A stretch of 64,000 bases of DNA from Melastoma dodecandrum (Eukaryota > Streptophyta > Magnoliopsida > Myrtales > Melastomataceae): the NCBI GenBank assembly GCA_029817715.1, contig JARUPY010000539.1, forward strand, positions 4,067,501 through 4,131,500, written 5' to 3'. The notes under the pieces are model-generated. The model was given only the letters and a program-made list of their open reading frames with translations. It did no database searches and was not told the origin of the DNA. Below are positions 19,138 through 32,134 of the stretch, in pieces. The translations under genes and the position numbers were made by a program. Within the stretch, counting starts at the first letter, position 1; each line of letters opens with the position of its first letter.

Positions 19138-22068
19138 TCAATGTACTCGGCGAGAATTCCCCGTGAATGCTCTAGTTTCGGATTCACAACTCGTGAAATC
19201 GCTTGAACTGTCCTTAGATTTCCACCCGGCACTCGGAATTCCCGACGAGGTAAGCTCCCTGCTCGACAACCCCAGATCTAGGCTACTGTTGCTTCCATGT
19301 GCCATTCTTCTGAATTTCATAATATCTTCGCTGTACTGACCGGAATCGTAAATGGTACTCTGGCCGTATTTCACGCCATTGGTCAAGTCAGACATCTCAG
19401 CATCGGTATCCAATGCTCTAATCACCTGCAGTGGACAGGTTTACCCACATTGAACACCTGGGTCGATAAATGCCATATACAACTTACGACTGAAGTACCT
19501 GAGCCATGCGTGGTCTTTTCGTAGCAGAGTGGCGGATACAAGCGGCAGCTGCCTCGATCATTCTCAGCAATTCAGTCTCGACATAATGCTTCTCTAACCG
19601 CGGATCCACTACTTCGCTGACATCTCCCGTCTCAAGTGCTCGGATCAACACCGGACGAGACTGTAAGTATTGCAACACCGAGGCTTAAACAAGTTCTTTA
19701 CAGCGTATCATTTGCGAATAACGAAGAAATTCCCAGAATTAATCGAACGCTGTGGCAAATGAGGCATCATATAGTGCTTACCCATTCGACCAAGCTTTCG
19801 TCACCGAGAGGCTGAGTTGGATCGACCGGTTTACGGCCAGTTATAAGCTCAAGAAGCACAACCCCAAAAGAGAAGACATCTGATCTGTCCGTCAACTTCC
19901 CACTCGAAGCATATTCGGGTGCCAAGTACCTGTTTAAGCCATAATAAGAGCTAGTCAAATCAGTCTATACCAACGAAATATTAGAACATTCTCGGATACA
20001 TGAAAACTACCCGAATGTACCCATGACTCGAGTCGATACATGAGTATTTGTGTCATTCGTGAGCTTGGCAAGTCCAAAATCCGAAACCTGTACGTATTTC
20101 AGCGTGGAAGTGATGTTCTCAGTTCGGGAAAAATTGAAACAGTTGCAGCAATCCGCACACAAACTGATCTAAGCTAAGCTAAGATTTGAATGGACTTGCC
20201 TGCGCCTCAAATGCATCGTCCAAGAGGATGTTAGACGACTTGATATCTCTATGGATGATCTTTGGATGACCTAGAGAACACGAGATAATAAACACAACTG
20301 GTTAAACATTGATTCAACTACTCGCGAATGACAATTTTTTGACATCTAGACTTACAGTCTTCGTGAAGATATGCCAGACCCTTTGCAGCACCGAGGGCGA
20401 TCTTGACTCTCTTTCTCCATTCCAAAACAGGCAGTCCTCCACCTGTCCACCGGAAATGGAAGTTAATCGCAAAGGTCGCGACATAAACAGGGATATTTTT
20501 GTATCGAGAGGAGTGAATCGTGCCGACCGTGCAAATGATAGTCAAGGGTCTTGTTCGGGAGGAATTCGTAGATGAGTAACCTTTGGTTGTCCTGTATGCA
20601 ATATCCTACCAACGAGACCAAATGCCGGTGATGGACGCGGCTTATTATCTCGACTTCTGCCCTAAATTCCCTGTCCCCCTGCCCGCTTCCCGCCTTAAGT
20701 TGCTTGACGGCCACCACCCTCCCATCTGGCAGCTGACCCTTGTAAACACTTCCAAAACCACCCTGCCCGATTATGTTCAGATGGGCGAATCCGCCCGTCA
20801 TCTCCATCACCTCCTCGTAACTATAGAAGCTCTTCGTACTTGCCAACAGTTCTGATTCCGGCCCGCCTCCGTGATATGGTTTCCCCCTTTGACTTCCAAG
20901 GCTGCTTCCTGAGTACGGTACTTGCGATGGAAAGAAGCCGTCCGACTGCCCGGGAGCTGCCATTACCGATGAAGTCTGTCCATAGTAATACCCATCTATA
21001 AAACGACGACAAAAAACATTATGTATGCAAAGGTTCGTCCGCAGTAAGGCCCAGAGAAACTGATAAAACCAATTGACATCGGGCGTTACCCGACTGCACG
21101 GTGAAGTTGGGCGGTGGGGCATACGGGGTGGGATAAAACTCAGGCCTTTTGCTCTTCTTCCTAGAAAGCACGACAACCGTCGCGACCAATGCTATGATAA
21201 CAACACCTGCAAGCAGGGCACCCGCAAGCATGGCTGTTTCCATTGGCGACAGTGATGACGGCGTCAAGGACGTTCTTTCTGCTGATGGAGAAGTTGAACT
21301 GGTTGAGGAAGAAGAGGAGCTCGGACTTTTGTTGGATGGATGGGATGGAGGAGGTACTAATGCGGCTGAAGAGTGGATGAAATCAGTTCCGTTCCCTGAT
21401 GATGAGAAGGAGAAAGTCAAAAAACTAGGGCTACCTGTGGTCTTCGAAGGTGAAGAATGTGATGGAGCGGAATCTCCTTCTGAAGGAGGAGGTGGCTCGG
21501 AAACTGCATGATGAGGCGGGGGCGCAAGAAGTGCACGAGGAGGTGATGGAGAAATGGAGCTTGGGAAGATTGCTCCTACGGATGGTGGGGGAGCAGATGG
21601 CTGAGGAGGAGGGAGCAGAGGCGGTGATCGTTTCGTTGGTGGCGGAGGAGGAGGATTTTCTGGCACGACAGGCGGTGGTGGTGACGGAGGGGCCAATGGT
21701 GGGGAGGAAGGCGATGGAGGGGGACGGGGTTGCGGCAACGGAGGTTGGGTCAATGAATCTGGTTTGAATTTCCGTGGTTTAGGATCAGGTGCGGGAGGGG
21801 ATGGCAAGGGGGATGCCAACGACTGACCGATGATGGGGGAGGAAGAATTCAAGGGAGGGGACGTGGTCAGCGAATCCAAGCCCTTTGTCGACGGAGGAGA
21901 GTCTGAAACATGGGCGGTGCCCGCTACTGGCAAGTCATCGCCAGAGTCGGGGGCCAACGGGGAGGCTTTCACCGGCAACTGCAATATCGTGGACGAAGGC
22001 GACAATGAAGGAGATGGAGAAGGCGATCCCGAGGTCTTTGCCTGGTCGGGAAGGTCATTGGGGGACAT
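19138..22068 (-). CDS. proline-rich receptor-like protein kinase (PERK family)
   Basis: Eight exons: 21090-22068, 20528-20995, 20356-20442, 20200-20270, 20011-20087, 19782-19929, 19499-19660 and 19138-19425, all in phase, 759 residues. PERKs are plasma-membrane kinases that sense the cell wall. Residues 1-275 are a Pro/Ser-rich extracellular wall-binding region without a clear signal peptide, as is usual for PERKs. One membrane span lies at 279-301, followed by a basic stop-transfer (RKKSKR). The Ser/Thr kinase domain has a P-loop GQGGFG (403-408), VAVK lysine K424, HRDIKSS (518-524) and DFG (538-540). RD-kinase type; all catalytic residues are present. The intron after the HRD exon uses a GC donor (CAG|GCAAGT). 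The other introns are GT-AG. Confidence 0.93.
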
Positions 22069-25000
22069 GGTAAGTGCCCTGTTTCAGCGGCGTTGCATCG
22101 TCGGGGTTCTACCTGAGCATCTCTCTCGACCAGGACATGGAATGGAATGGAATGGTCCCTTTTGGCTCTGCCTCCAATAGGCCGGCGAACAACACCAACG
22201 CGATCGGAATCGGACAGAGTCCCGGCGACACCGGGCGGAGGGAACCCAAACAGGGGAAGAGAGAGATCTCCGGAGAGAGATTTTTCCTATTGGCGAGAAA
22301 ACAGGGGAAGGCAAAGGTGGCGAGGAAAAACGAAAGAAAAAAAAAATGGACAGAGCAGCCAAATAAATCCTCTGCCCCCCAAATTGTTTCTTTTTAATTA
22401 TTATTCTTTTTATTTATTTTTTTTTTTAAAAAGAGCTGTTCGTCTCTTGCTTATTTTGGGCATGAGAGGAAAAATGAAACCCAACATAATCTTACATTAA
22501 ATTTGGGTTTCCAACGTGTTCCTCCCTTCTAGTTATAATTTGGATTGTCAAAATATACCAAGCAATATCCGAATTTGTTTCAAAATAAATTTCAAAATTC
22601 GTTACACAGTCTTTTAAAAAGTTGGTATTTCGTAAAATATTTTATGGTGAAAATTTATTTTGTCACTTTGCTCGTCGCCCACGCATCAAACTGTAAGTTT
22701 GAAGCTGCTTCAGTTACAAAGGATCGATCTACTCCCACGTGTGCTGATCTAATGTCGGACTATCGAAAGAAAACGATAAGACGGTGGTGATTCCCTCGCC
22801 CTAATACGTGGTAGGACGAACACGGCTGCTCGTGCGGCTAAGGTAGGAGAAGACCGAGGTTGCCTCGTCTTCCTTTCCCCCGTTTTATCTTCTTTGTCTG
22901 AATCCCGTGTCTCCATCACGGATGAAGGGAAAAATCTGTGGACCGGACCATCGCAGCTTAATTCTTCCTTAATCCTTCTTTTGTCTCGTTCCCCAGGACA
23001 ATGCTGTGCAACCAGCAAAGCTATCCTCTCTTTTACCTCTCTTTGCCTCCGCCTCGTATCGAACCAGATAAGGCTTCTTGATGCCGAGGATCGAGAAATC
23101 CCCCCCGTCCCCAAAACAGTTATCCAGAACAAAGCCTAGTCTAAAATCTAGCACATTGTGAACGGGAAGACCGGCACGGCTACCTCCCGACAAGTGAGGA
23201 AGCACCATGGCCAGGAATCTCAGCAGCAAGTTATCCTCTTGCCTCTGCTGCACAAAGAGCCTGCCGGTAAGATCCTCTCCTTTGCTTTTATGTGCTCTCT
23301 GGGTGACGCCCTTCACGTTATATGCTCGAAAGAACGGGTATTACGCCATGTGAACGGCGGACTCCTTCCGCGGGTCTGATTTCGCTGTGATTGAGGAACT
23401 AGTATAGGCTGCTTTCGGGTACTATTTTACCAGTTGAGTGCATATAAGATTTGAGTAATTTCCAACATGAAACCCCCCACCAAGTATTTATCTCACGGTA
23501 ACATGAATAAAAATAAATCAAACGTCCTCACTCAATTCTAATGCTGCTGCGAATTCTACCAAACTATATCTTTTTCTTCTTCTTGTTTTTCTTTCTTTTT
23601 TTTTTTGGTACAGAGACGAGGCTTTTATAAAATACTAGTAAAATATTTTATCGTTTAGGGATAAAAGTTTCAAATCGGCGAGTTATCCTCCCTTACAAAA
23701 AGAAGATTTCAAACGGATCCATGAATTTGCTATTTGGAACACCCAAGTTACGAAAAGTTTGCAAGTTTGGTACAACGAGTTATAAAATACAAATTAGAAC
23801 AACTAATTTCAAAATTTAATATAGTTATTACAAACAGTAAATTTATATGTAAATTTCTTTTAAAGACCGTTAAAAACGACAAATTCTTTATAAATGTAGC
23901 GATTAATTATCGAATTTATTTGGGAAATGATAAAATATTTTATGGAATGACGGTAAGAAAGCTTGGATTAACAAAGGAATTAGTTTATTGAAAAGTACGA
24001 CTGAATGACAGATTGCTTAGGGATTCTTCTTTTTGTTAGTCATGTCAAATGCAAATAATGCGAAAAGGATAAAATATATATAATAGAAATGTGTGTCCAC
24101 TCAATGGACAAATAAGGAAACCCCAATACAAAATAAATCAATTATTTGCCGGATGACGACCCCCCCAAATGACTATTGTTGATAATAATAGAATATCACC
24201 TTTTCAAAGTCAGCTTCAAACTTAGTTGTAATCAATCTCCTCTTCCTTCTTTCTAGCCCCTTGGTAGAAACAAAGGGCCAATATAACTGATACCAAGGAT
24301 CCGTTCAATGAATTATGTTCTTGGGATTCTTTTCAACGAGGCATGTTATTTCGCGAATATTTTTACGCCGGCTTCCGGTTAGGTTACGCTGTCAAATAAA
24401 GGAGTAGCCTCGGTGGTGACGGTGATCCAATCCTACGACCGTGAACGCTTAGCATATACCACATGGGTGGGGGTGGGAGTGGGAGTGGGAGTGGGAGGGA
24501 GACCGACGATTTCCAATACGGTTTCATCCGGCCAGCCTGTCCGAATATTTATATGTGAATACCACATGTAGTCAGTCATCGTTGGTTCATATTAAATATG
24601 TGGACAATCTTCTTCGAGCGCTTTCTTTTTCCCCTGCATTGCAACCACACAAGGCGATAGGGGATAGGGGATAGGGGATGGTGATGGGGATGGACGTCAG
24701 CATCGGCCAACTGGCCCACTTACCATTTGTTCTCATTCCATTATTGGTGGGAGATAAATGAAATATATAATTTAAGATATGTGACTTGGTGGGGTGTGAA
24801 AATTCGACGCTAGTTTTTAGAACAAGGGTCCAATCTATTATTATTAGTATTATTTATGGATGGGAGTTTTCCAATTCACGTGAAAATGCGTGAGACTCGG
24901 GCGACGCATAAGAAAAATGTTTGGGTTGACTTTGTCCTCTTCTTCTTCCACGCGTCGGGATCAGGAGGATAAAGATGACCGAGTCCATTGTTCCCATTGG

Positions 25001-25318
25001 TCTGCAACCCGGGAAGGGAGTTTATAGTTAGTTTACAGGGGACAAGATTAGCCCGTGTGATCTGGGGGGCTTTAAGTTTTGCCCTGAACAGCCAGCCTCC
25101 TTCTTGTCTGAAGGACAGTAGCGCTTGCTTTTCTGTTTCTAGGGAAGGGAGAGAAAGGAAAAGGTCCTTTGTCTGAATCCATCCCATCTCCTGATCCTCC
25201 TGTTTGTCCTTTTCTCTCTTCCGACATCAGGCGGTTCCCCCATTTCCAATGACCGGCCGTTACGTGATCCTGTGAGGAGGAGAATAAGATCGTGTCCTTT
25301 TTTTTTTTTTTTTGCTTT
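22069..25318. other. long intergenic region with minisatellites
   Basis: 22069-22400 is the PERK leader/promoter. 22750-23400 is GC-richer, with overlapping open frames on both strands (minus 22969-23316, 115 codons, is the longest) but no recognisable family. 23400-24250 is AT-rich. GTGGGA repeats lie at about 24463-24498, and three GATAGGGG repeats at about 24655-24679. 24880-25318 is the probable promoter and CT-rich leader of the carbonic anhydrase gene. No supported gene. Confidence 0.45.
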
Positions 25319-26868
25319 ATGCAGCGGGAAGAAATGGCGGACATGGCGGCGACAGACAAGTACGAGGAAGCCATCGCTGGCCTCTCCAAGCTTCTCAGGT
25401 GCGTGCGTGCGTGTGTTTCTCACTCTTGATCCATCGATTTCACGTCGGCAGGATTGGAAACGGGGCGTTATGATCGGATCTGTTTTTTTTTTTTTCTGCA
25501 TGCGATCCGAATTGTCGTTCCGACTCCGGTTGTCGTTGGTTTTCGATCACGCAGTGAGAAGAGCGAGCTGCAGAGCGTGGCGGCCGTCAAGGTGAAGCAG
25601 ATAACGGCCGAGCTGGCGGCTGCCGGCAACGGGTTCGACCCGGCCGATAGGATCAAGACCGGCTTCGATCACTTCAAGAAGGAGAAGTACCAGTACGTCG
25701 ATCCGCTGCTCCCCCTTTTGATTTCATCATTCCTTATCCCCCTCGGGGAATCGGAATATGCCTGATTGATCTCCTTTTTCCCTTAAAAGGAGGCGCTGAA
25801 AGCGATGTCCTTTCAGCTTTTCCTTTTTCGTTGAGTCCATATGATTGATTGTCCGCACGCTTCGGTTGTCGTTCTTACAGGAAGAATCCGGCCTTGTATG
25901 GAGAGCTGGCAAAGGGACAGAGTCCAAAGGTAACGATGCCACTCACGACGAACACGAAAGTGCTCGTAAACTGCTTTCGCGATACGGAACAGTGCCTAAC
26001 GAAACGTTACAGTTCATGGTGTTCGCGTGCTCGGATTCGAGGGTGTGCCCGTCTCACATACTGGATTTCCAGCCGGGGGAGGCATTCGTGGTCAGGAACA
26101 TCGCCAGCATGGTACCCCCTTTCGACAAGGTAACCGAGGGGAGGCGTTCGAGCACATGGACTGCTCGGGATTTTGGTTGTCTTGTCTCTCTGGTTAAGAA
26201 TCTATCTTTTTTCGGCAGACGAAGTACTCTGGAGCCGGGGCGGCCATCGAATATGCAGTCCTGCACCTGAAGGTTGGTAAGAGGGTATCTTTTGAATGGA
26301 ATCCACTGTTACAGATGGAGGACTATTGAATTGCTTTTGTTAGGTGGAGAACATAGTGGTGATAGGACACAGCTGCTGTGGAGGAATCAAGGGCCTCATG
26401 TCCTTCCCAGATGATGGGACCACTTCTAGGTAACAAGCTCTTTCGTTGCTACTCCGAGGCATTTTAACGTGATCGGAGCGAAGTTTCGCGCCAATGATTT
26501 GAGGGTGCCGGGATGAAACTTGCAGTGACTTTATTGAACACTGGGTGAACATCTGCTCTCCCGCGAAGACCAAGGTGAAAACGGAACACAGCAAGCTGAG
26601 CTTCGCAGAGCAGTGTGCTAACTGCGAGAAGGTGATCCGCGAACCTCCCTTGTACGAGTTTCGTCCGACTTTGTACGTCTTTTGAACCCGAATGACTTTG
26701 CAGGAGGCGGTGAACGTGTCGTTGGGGAATCTGCTGACGTATCCGTTCGTGAGGGAGAGGGTGGTGAATAAGACACTGGCGCTCAAGGGTGCCCACTATG
26801 ACTTCGTGACGGGCAGTTTCGAGCTTTGGGATCTCGACTGCAAGATAGCTCCGGCTCTCTCCATTTGA
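25319..26868 (+). CDS. beta-type carbonic anhydrase
   Basis: Eight exons: 25319-25398, 25555-25692, 25881-25929, 26013-26129, 26219-26272, 26344-26429, 26526-26631 and 26704-26868, all GT-AG and in phase, 264 residues. The enzyme interconverts CO2 and bicarbonate. Visible: the N-terminal helical region ([13 protein letters not shown]), the box [16 protein letters not shown], zinc/active-site residues in CSDSR (Cys95, Asp97, Arg99) and GHSCCGG (His155, Cys158), and the C-terminal block [18 protein letters not shown]...GSFELW. There is no chloroplast transit peptide from this start, so a cytosolic CA2-like form is likely. An alternative upstream first exon encoding a transit peptide, as in CA1/CA2 genes, cannot be excluded. 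In-frame start alternatives lie at 25334 and 25343. Confidence 0.93.
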
Positions 26869-27845
26869 ACGGAGATGACTACTGAATGTCCATGCTCGTA
26901 TTGCGTGTATGACCTGCACTTCTGTTCCAATAATGACAGTAGGCAGTAACGCCTAATCGAAACTCGCCGAGAGAACTTCGATTCATTCCGTGTTTTTGTC
27001 AAATGCAACTGGGGGTGGGAACGGCTTCTTAGAATATGATTTAGTAAGATGTGAGTGAACCTCGACCACGAAGAGCGCGGAACAAGAACATGGATTCAAC
27101 TGGGGTGGAGACTAATCTGGGCTTGCATCATTTCAATTCTGTAACACTTAGGAGGTATCTTGGCCTGGCCCCGGCTGCTGATAGTGCAGGTAGTTGATGC
27201 CGTTCAGTCTTACGCAGCACACAAGATCTGCTCCGGCAACTCCTCGGTCTTGTTCCCATGTTTGTCCCCAGAATCAGAGAAAATTAGGCGGTCCATACCG
27301 AGAGCTGAAAATGGGTGTTATAACAACATTTTAGCACTTGCTTCGTGAAGCCAACATCCCAGGACACAGGACTTTAGCTTGTCCATGAATGGCTTTCGAA
27401 ACCTTTTCTAGACATAAAGCTTTGAATCTATGCATGTCCAGATCTATCCTCTCAAAGCAATTTCCTCCCTGCAAAATATTTGGAATCATTAATTGGTAGA
27501 CTGGCATAGCAAGGTCGTGACCGGGGATGGTGCAAAGGCGATTGTACATGACGATAAAAACTCAGTGTTGGGGACGAGACAGGATGACTGATTTTCTCGT
27601 TTTACCCAGTCCCTGTCGATCCCCTCCAACGCTCGAACCAAGCTAGTCAAGCCAACTTGACGATGTAACCTTTTTAATATATGGCGTGATTCTTGATAAA
27701 TTCGACCGTATATCGCGACGTAACGTGAATCAATTTTCATAATGTCATCGATATGGTACCACGACAATGATCGATTTATTGACTATTGCGAACTTGGATC
27801 GCGATCCTTTTGTTATTTTGAGTATCTCATAAAATAATATTTAGA
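26869..27845. other. spacer downstream of carbonic anhydrase
   Basis: 3' untranslated region of the carbonic anhydrase gene, then unremarkable sequence. Minus-strand frame 27489-27767 (92 codons) has no recognisable family and sits in AT-rich spacer. Confidence 0.4.
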
Positions 27846-28669
27846 CAAAATATATATTTATGGTTTCAACTTTTAGTCAACTTTCTGTTTTTTCATTAAC
27901 TTTTTTTTATATAATTTTGTCACAGACTTTTGCTTTATTTTGATTTTGGCAAATCTTAAATTTCTTCTAACGAAAGTCAAACAAGACCTTAATATAGTCT
28001 AACCCGTGTCATACAATAGTGGATTTTCAACCTCTCATTCATTCGCCTCATAATTCACTTTACCCGTAGTAGCAACCCCTAATAGAACATTATTCGACTT
28101 TCATCGATTTTACGTATTTTTTGACAGCATCAGTAATTATCGTCTAACTTATGCTTCCAATTCACTTGATTTGTCCATCAAAATTTAAAAATTAAAAAAA
28201 AAAACATATGAGAGGTTTTAATATTATTTCTCATTTTTTGTATTTTTTTCTTTTTAGCAAAATATATATTTATGGTTTCAACTTTTAGTCAACTTTCTGT
28301 TTTTTCATTAACTTTTTTTTATATAATTTTGTCACAGACTTTTGCTTTATTTTGATTTTGGCAAATCTTAAATTTCTTCTAACGAAAGTCAAACAAGACC
28401 TTAATATAGTCTAACCCGTGTCATACAATAGTGGATTTTCAACCTCTCATTCATTCGCCTCATAATTCACTTTACCCGTAGTAGCAACCCCTAATAGAAC
28501 ATTATTCGACTTTCATCGATTTTACGTATTTTTTGACAGCATCAGTAATTATCGTCTAACTTATGCTTCCAATTCACTTGATTTGTCCATCAAAATTTAA
28601 AAATTAAAAAAAAAAACATATGAGAGGTTTTAATATTATTTCTCATTTTTTGTATTTTTTTCTTTTTAG
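27846..28669. repeat. exact tandem duplication, 2 x 412 bp
   Basis: 27846-28257 and 28258-28669 appear identical, including homopolymer lengths. The unit begins CAAAATATATATTTATGG and ends TTCTTTTTAG. Both copies are AT-rich and non-coding. The second copy ends at the left end of the Mutator-like element, whose first bases (AGCAAAATATA) are also found at the junction between the two copies. Confidence 0.93.
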
Positions 28670-28947
28670 CAAAATATACGTTTCTAGCCCTAAGTATGAT
28701 CAAACTTTCTTTTGTGTCCATATTTTTTTTTTTGCTATATAAAAACGTCCGCAACTTTGTATTGTACCTTTTTAAAGCTAATTCGTGACGGCATTACCCC
28801 GAAGTCTGACATGGCTTTGACGGCGTCATACATGGGTATTGAGGTGGCAATGCTACGTGGAAGAAAAACGACCACGTCGGACAAATTTGCCACATGCCAC
28901 AACACCAACGAGTGGGTGAATGGGTCTCCAACGTGGCAATTTGTTCA
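28668..28947 (+). repeat. left terminal inverted repeat of the MULE
   Basis: Inverted match to 32519-32797. It contains GCTATATAAAAACGTCC, a TATA-like box that could start transcription of the plus-strand gene. Confidence 0.92.
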
Positions 28948-29124
28948 CGAAGAACTTAAAAAAGGTGAACGATGGCGCCTTTATTTCTTTCCCAAATTGT
29001 TTTCCCCACAACCTAACCCTAATCGACACAGCAGCAGCATCGCAGGCGGCCTTGAAATAGCAGCAGCATCGCAGCACGACATGTGGTAAGTATACGTTTC
29101 CCCTCATCTCCGTCCATTTGGAAA

Positions 29125-29650
29125 ATGAGTGAAGGTGGATGCTCGGCCGGGTCTGTCTACTTGATCTCCACTGTGGGTGGACGTTTGTGTAACCACAGGA
29201 GAAGGGTCGCCTTGTACACATCATGGAGTAAGAGAAATCCAAGCCGACGTTTCTGTAGGTGTGTATACTAGAAGGTAATTATCTGTCAGATGCGGTTTTC
29301 GTAGCTTATTTTCTGTGGTCATTGTTGATCTTGTTTGTAATTAATATCAGGATGATGATTTTGGTTTCTTTGAATGGATTGATGAGGATTTTCCAAATCG
29401 ACAAAAGGAAGTGATGGTTCAACTTTTGGATTCGAAGAATCTTATGAAGGAAAAGATTGATTTTCTCCAAAAGAAATGTCAAGCTAATGAGGAGCATATT
29501 TGTAAGATGGAAGGGAAGATTGAAAAGTTGGAAAAAGTTGATGAATATAAGAAATTGGCAGTTCAGAAATTAAAGCTCGAAATACAAGTTTTGCGATTGT
29601 TAGTGGTGATGTTTATGGCCTTCAATTTCGGTTATTTTTTGTTTAGTTAG
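29125..29650 (+). pseudogene. GRF-type zinc finger / coiled-coil / membrane-tail protein carried by the MULE
   Basis: Two exons: 29125 to about 29274, and 29351-29650. Exon 1 carries a GRF zinc-finger signature (LCNHRRRVALYTSWSKRNPS then RRFCRC) in which CxCG is changed to CNH and a TAG follows CRCVY, just before the splice site. Exon 2 gives FFEWIDED, a Lys/Glu coiled coil of about 60 residues, and a hydrophobic C-terminal tail of about 18 residues (LRLLVVMFMAFNFGYFLF). GRF fingers bind nucleic acids. Short GRF/coiled-coil/tail proteins are common in plant genomes, often near transposons. The stop and lost Cys suggest decay. The function within the element is unknown. Confidence 0.6.
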
Positions 29651-30075
29651 GTTTATGTCTTCAGCAGTAGGTTATTTCTATACTTTTTTGGTTCAGTCAT
29701 ATTTGTACTCAAATTTGCAGAAAGAAATGTTCGATTCCAGATTCCAGATTTGTACTCATATTTATGTACTTTTTTGGATCTGTACTTACGACCACAAATT
29801 ACACAGATTCCACTTTTCTGCCATCATACCAAATACAAAAACAACAGGACAAATGGCATAAACAAAAACAACAGGGGGTATAAACAAAAACAACTGATTT
29901 CTGCCATCATACTATATTACAGATTCCAAATTTACACAGGTGGCATAAACAAAAACAACAAAACAATTCACATCATACCAAAAATCTACAGATGTTCACC
30001 ATTGTACCAAAAACCAACAGATATTAACCATCATACAATCAAACCAGAAGATGAGTTTAGTCATGCTAATGGTCC
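29651..30075. repeat. short direct repeats between the two MULE genes
   Basis: Convergent region with several copies of GGCATAAACAAAAACAAC and of CAGATTCCA/ACCATCATAC-like words (about 29840-30040). Probably 3' ends of both MULE genes. Confidence 0.6.
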
Positions 30076-32134
30076 CTACACAGCCTTATAATCATCCATC
30101 CCCTGCTCATCCCTTCCCTGCATTCTATTCATCGCTCTCCAGCTCATCCGAATAGCTTGCCTCGTTCTTGGAGACAGATTCAACAGTTGGCTGGTAGCTG
30201 GATCCTCTGGTGCTGGGATGTTCCCACTCTTACATGTCCTCCTATTATGGCCTTGAATTCCACAGATTCTACATGTCAACCGCATTACTCTGTCTGAAAT
30301 GAGACAAACAACAACATAAATGACAATGTATACCATTATATTATATACCTTCAATTCCACAGATTTTGTTGAGTATATACCTTGTTGAGTCCCAGAACTG
30401 GATTCTGGTTGAGAAGATGGGGGTTGCTGAGACGATCCTTCCCCTTTGCAAGTTCTCTTGTTGTGTCCAAAAACTCCACAAATGGAACGCTTCATTCTGG
30501 TACCTTTCTTCGACATCTTCACTGGTCCTGTGGTCTACGACGATGCCTTTGGATCCTCTTCTTTACTCACTCTCTTGTTGTGTTTTTTTGCCCTCCCGGG
30601 AAGCTTCTTATAAGGCGGTGGTCTGATTGGTTCTGAGTCATCCCTAGGCCAAAACTTGACACCCTCCATGGGCTCCAAAACATGGCCATAAGCCAATTTG
30701 AATTGTTGGATCTTGAAACAGTCATCTACATAATCTTCGACATCCCTCTTCATATAATTTATACAAGCTATGGCATGTGTGCAGGGGATAGCATGCAAAT
30801 CCCAAAAACGGCAACTACAAGAATGGCTATTGAAATCCACCAAATATCTATCATTTTCATTGAAAGCCAGCGACACCTCAAATCTCTGAGATAAAGAATG
30901 TTTGACAACATACCTTCGACATTCTCTTTGGTCAACTCCACTTCCTTCCTAACGTTGGGACACAAACGATCATGGCAGCGATCCCCCATCCTCTTCTTCT
31001 CACATTGATGCACAACTAACAATCGTATAATTCTCTCTAACATGTTGCGGCAACTATGTACGAATTAAATGTATCGCACATATTATTTGTGACCGTGCCA
31101 CATTTACTTGAAGTGTTGAAATAGGCCTTACAGAATAACACCTTCCATGATTTGTTTTGCTAATCAAGTAGTCGTATCTTGCCGGTTACTCAAACTAGAC
31201 TACACTTATGCTCATTGGATACAAACCTAACAACAAAGGTGTTCTCCTTCTTCATCCAAGAATCCCGTACCCTCCAAGGACACCCCTTCATACGGACGGC
31301 TTCCTGCCTCTCTTCCGTACTCCTTTTCTATAACACATTATACACATTTGCAATGGCATAGAATTGGACAACTTCGTGCATCTGCTTTGGGGTTTCAAAA
31401 CACATTCCTATCTTCCACTCCATTGATTTATGATCACAGTTGGGGTTGTATTCAGTCAAATTCCTGCAAGTTCTTCCGTTTTTCCCCTATGGTCGAAACC
31501 CCATCATCATCCATACTTTCAACTTCGGATCTTTCATACTCAGATTCCACATCAACACCTATATCATCTACGCCCTCTTCTTATCCTGTCATCTTTACAT
31601 CTGGATCTTCATCTACAGTCTCATGAACCTCATCCCTGACCATTTGTTCTTGTATCTCATCCTCTTGCATGTCCTCTTGTTTCTCATCCTCTTGGATCTC
31701 TTCTTATTCCTCCTCCAGTTGCATCTGCTCTTGTTCATCATTATCTTGGATTTCTTCTTGGTTCTCATCCTGTTTCATCTCCTCCTGCTCATCATTATCT
31801 CCAGCATCCTCATCTAACTCATCACTACCACTCATTTCCTCTCATTCACAGTAAACATCAACTCTCCCGCCATATCACATTCTTCAACCATTTTCATTAC
31901 CTCAACATCTCCAATAATTTCCCTCACTCTAGACAAAGTCTGACCGGGAAACCCAAACCACATCATATGTACCTTAGACAACCTGGAGTCTTTGGCCAAA
32001 ACAACTAAAGTAAAGAACCCTAGAAGGTCTATATCTACGGCTCCAAACTTAATCACACTTCCACCATTGTATGAACACAATCTAGCGAACGACATTGTGC
32101 CCCCGATATGCAAATGGATGTTAACCCGAGGCAT
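30076..32134 (-). pseudogene. mudrA-type MULE transposase, internally deleted
   Basis: In gene order on the minus strand. The PB1-like N-terminus starts at 32134 (MPRVNIHLHIGGTMSFARL). An Asp/Glu/Gln-rich acidic linker follows at about 31850-31490. The Mutator DNA-binding zinc region lies at about 31440-31195 (CPWRVR, SWMKKENTFVVRF, NEHKCS). After this it jumps directly to the end of the transposase domain (NNMCDTFNSYI, about 31085), with the DDE catalytic core missing. A SWIM zinc finger CSC...CTH follows at about 30800-30755. Finally there are two zinc knuckles: one near 30485 with its first Cys lost, and CRICGIQGHNRRTC near 30270. Several frameshifts and stops are present. Confidence 0.85.

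Noticed and set aside
22969..23316. Minus-strand 115-codon frame upstream of carbonic anhydrase
   Set aside because: Overlaps other frames of similar length in a GC-richer stretch, with no recognisable domain, signal or splice context; not enough to call a gene.
27489..27767. Minus-strand 92-codon frame in the spacer after carbonic anhydrase
   Set aside because: No family resemblance, AT-rich surroundings and no neighbouring exon.
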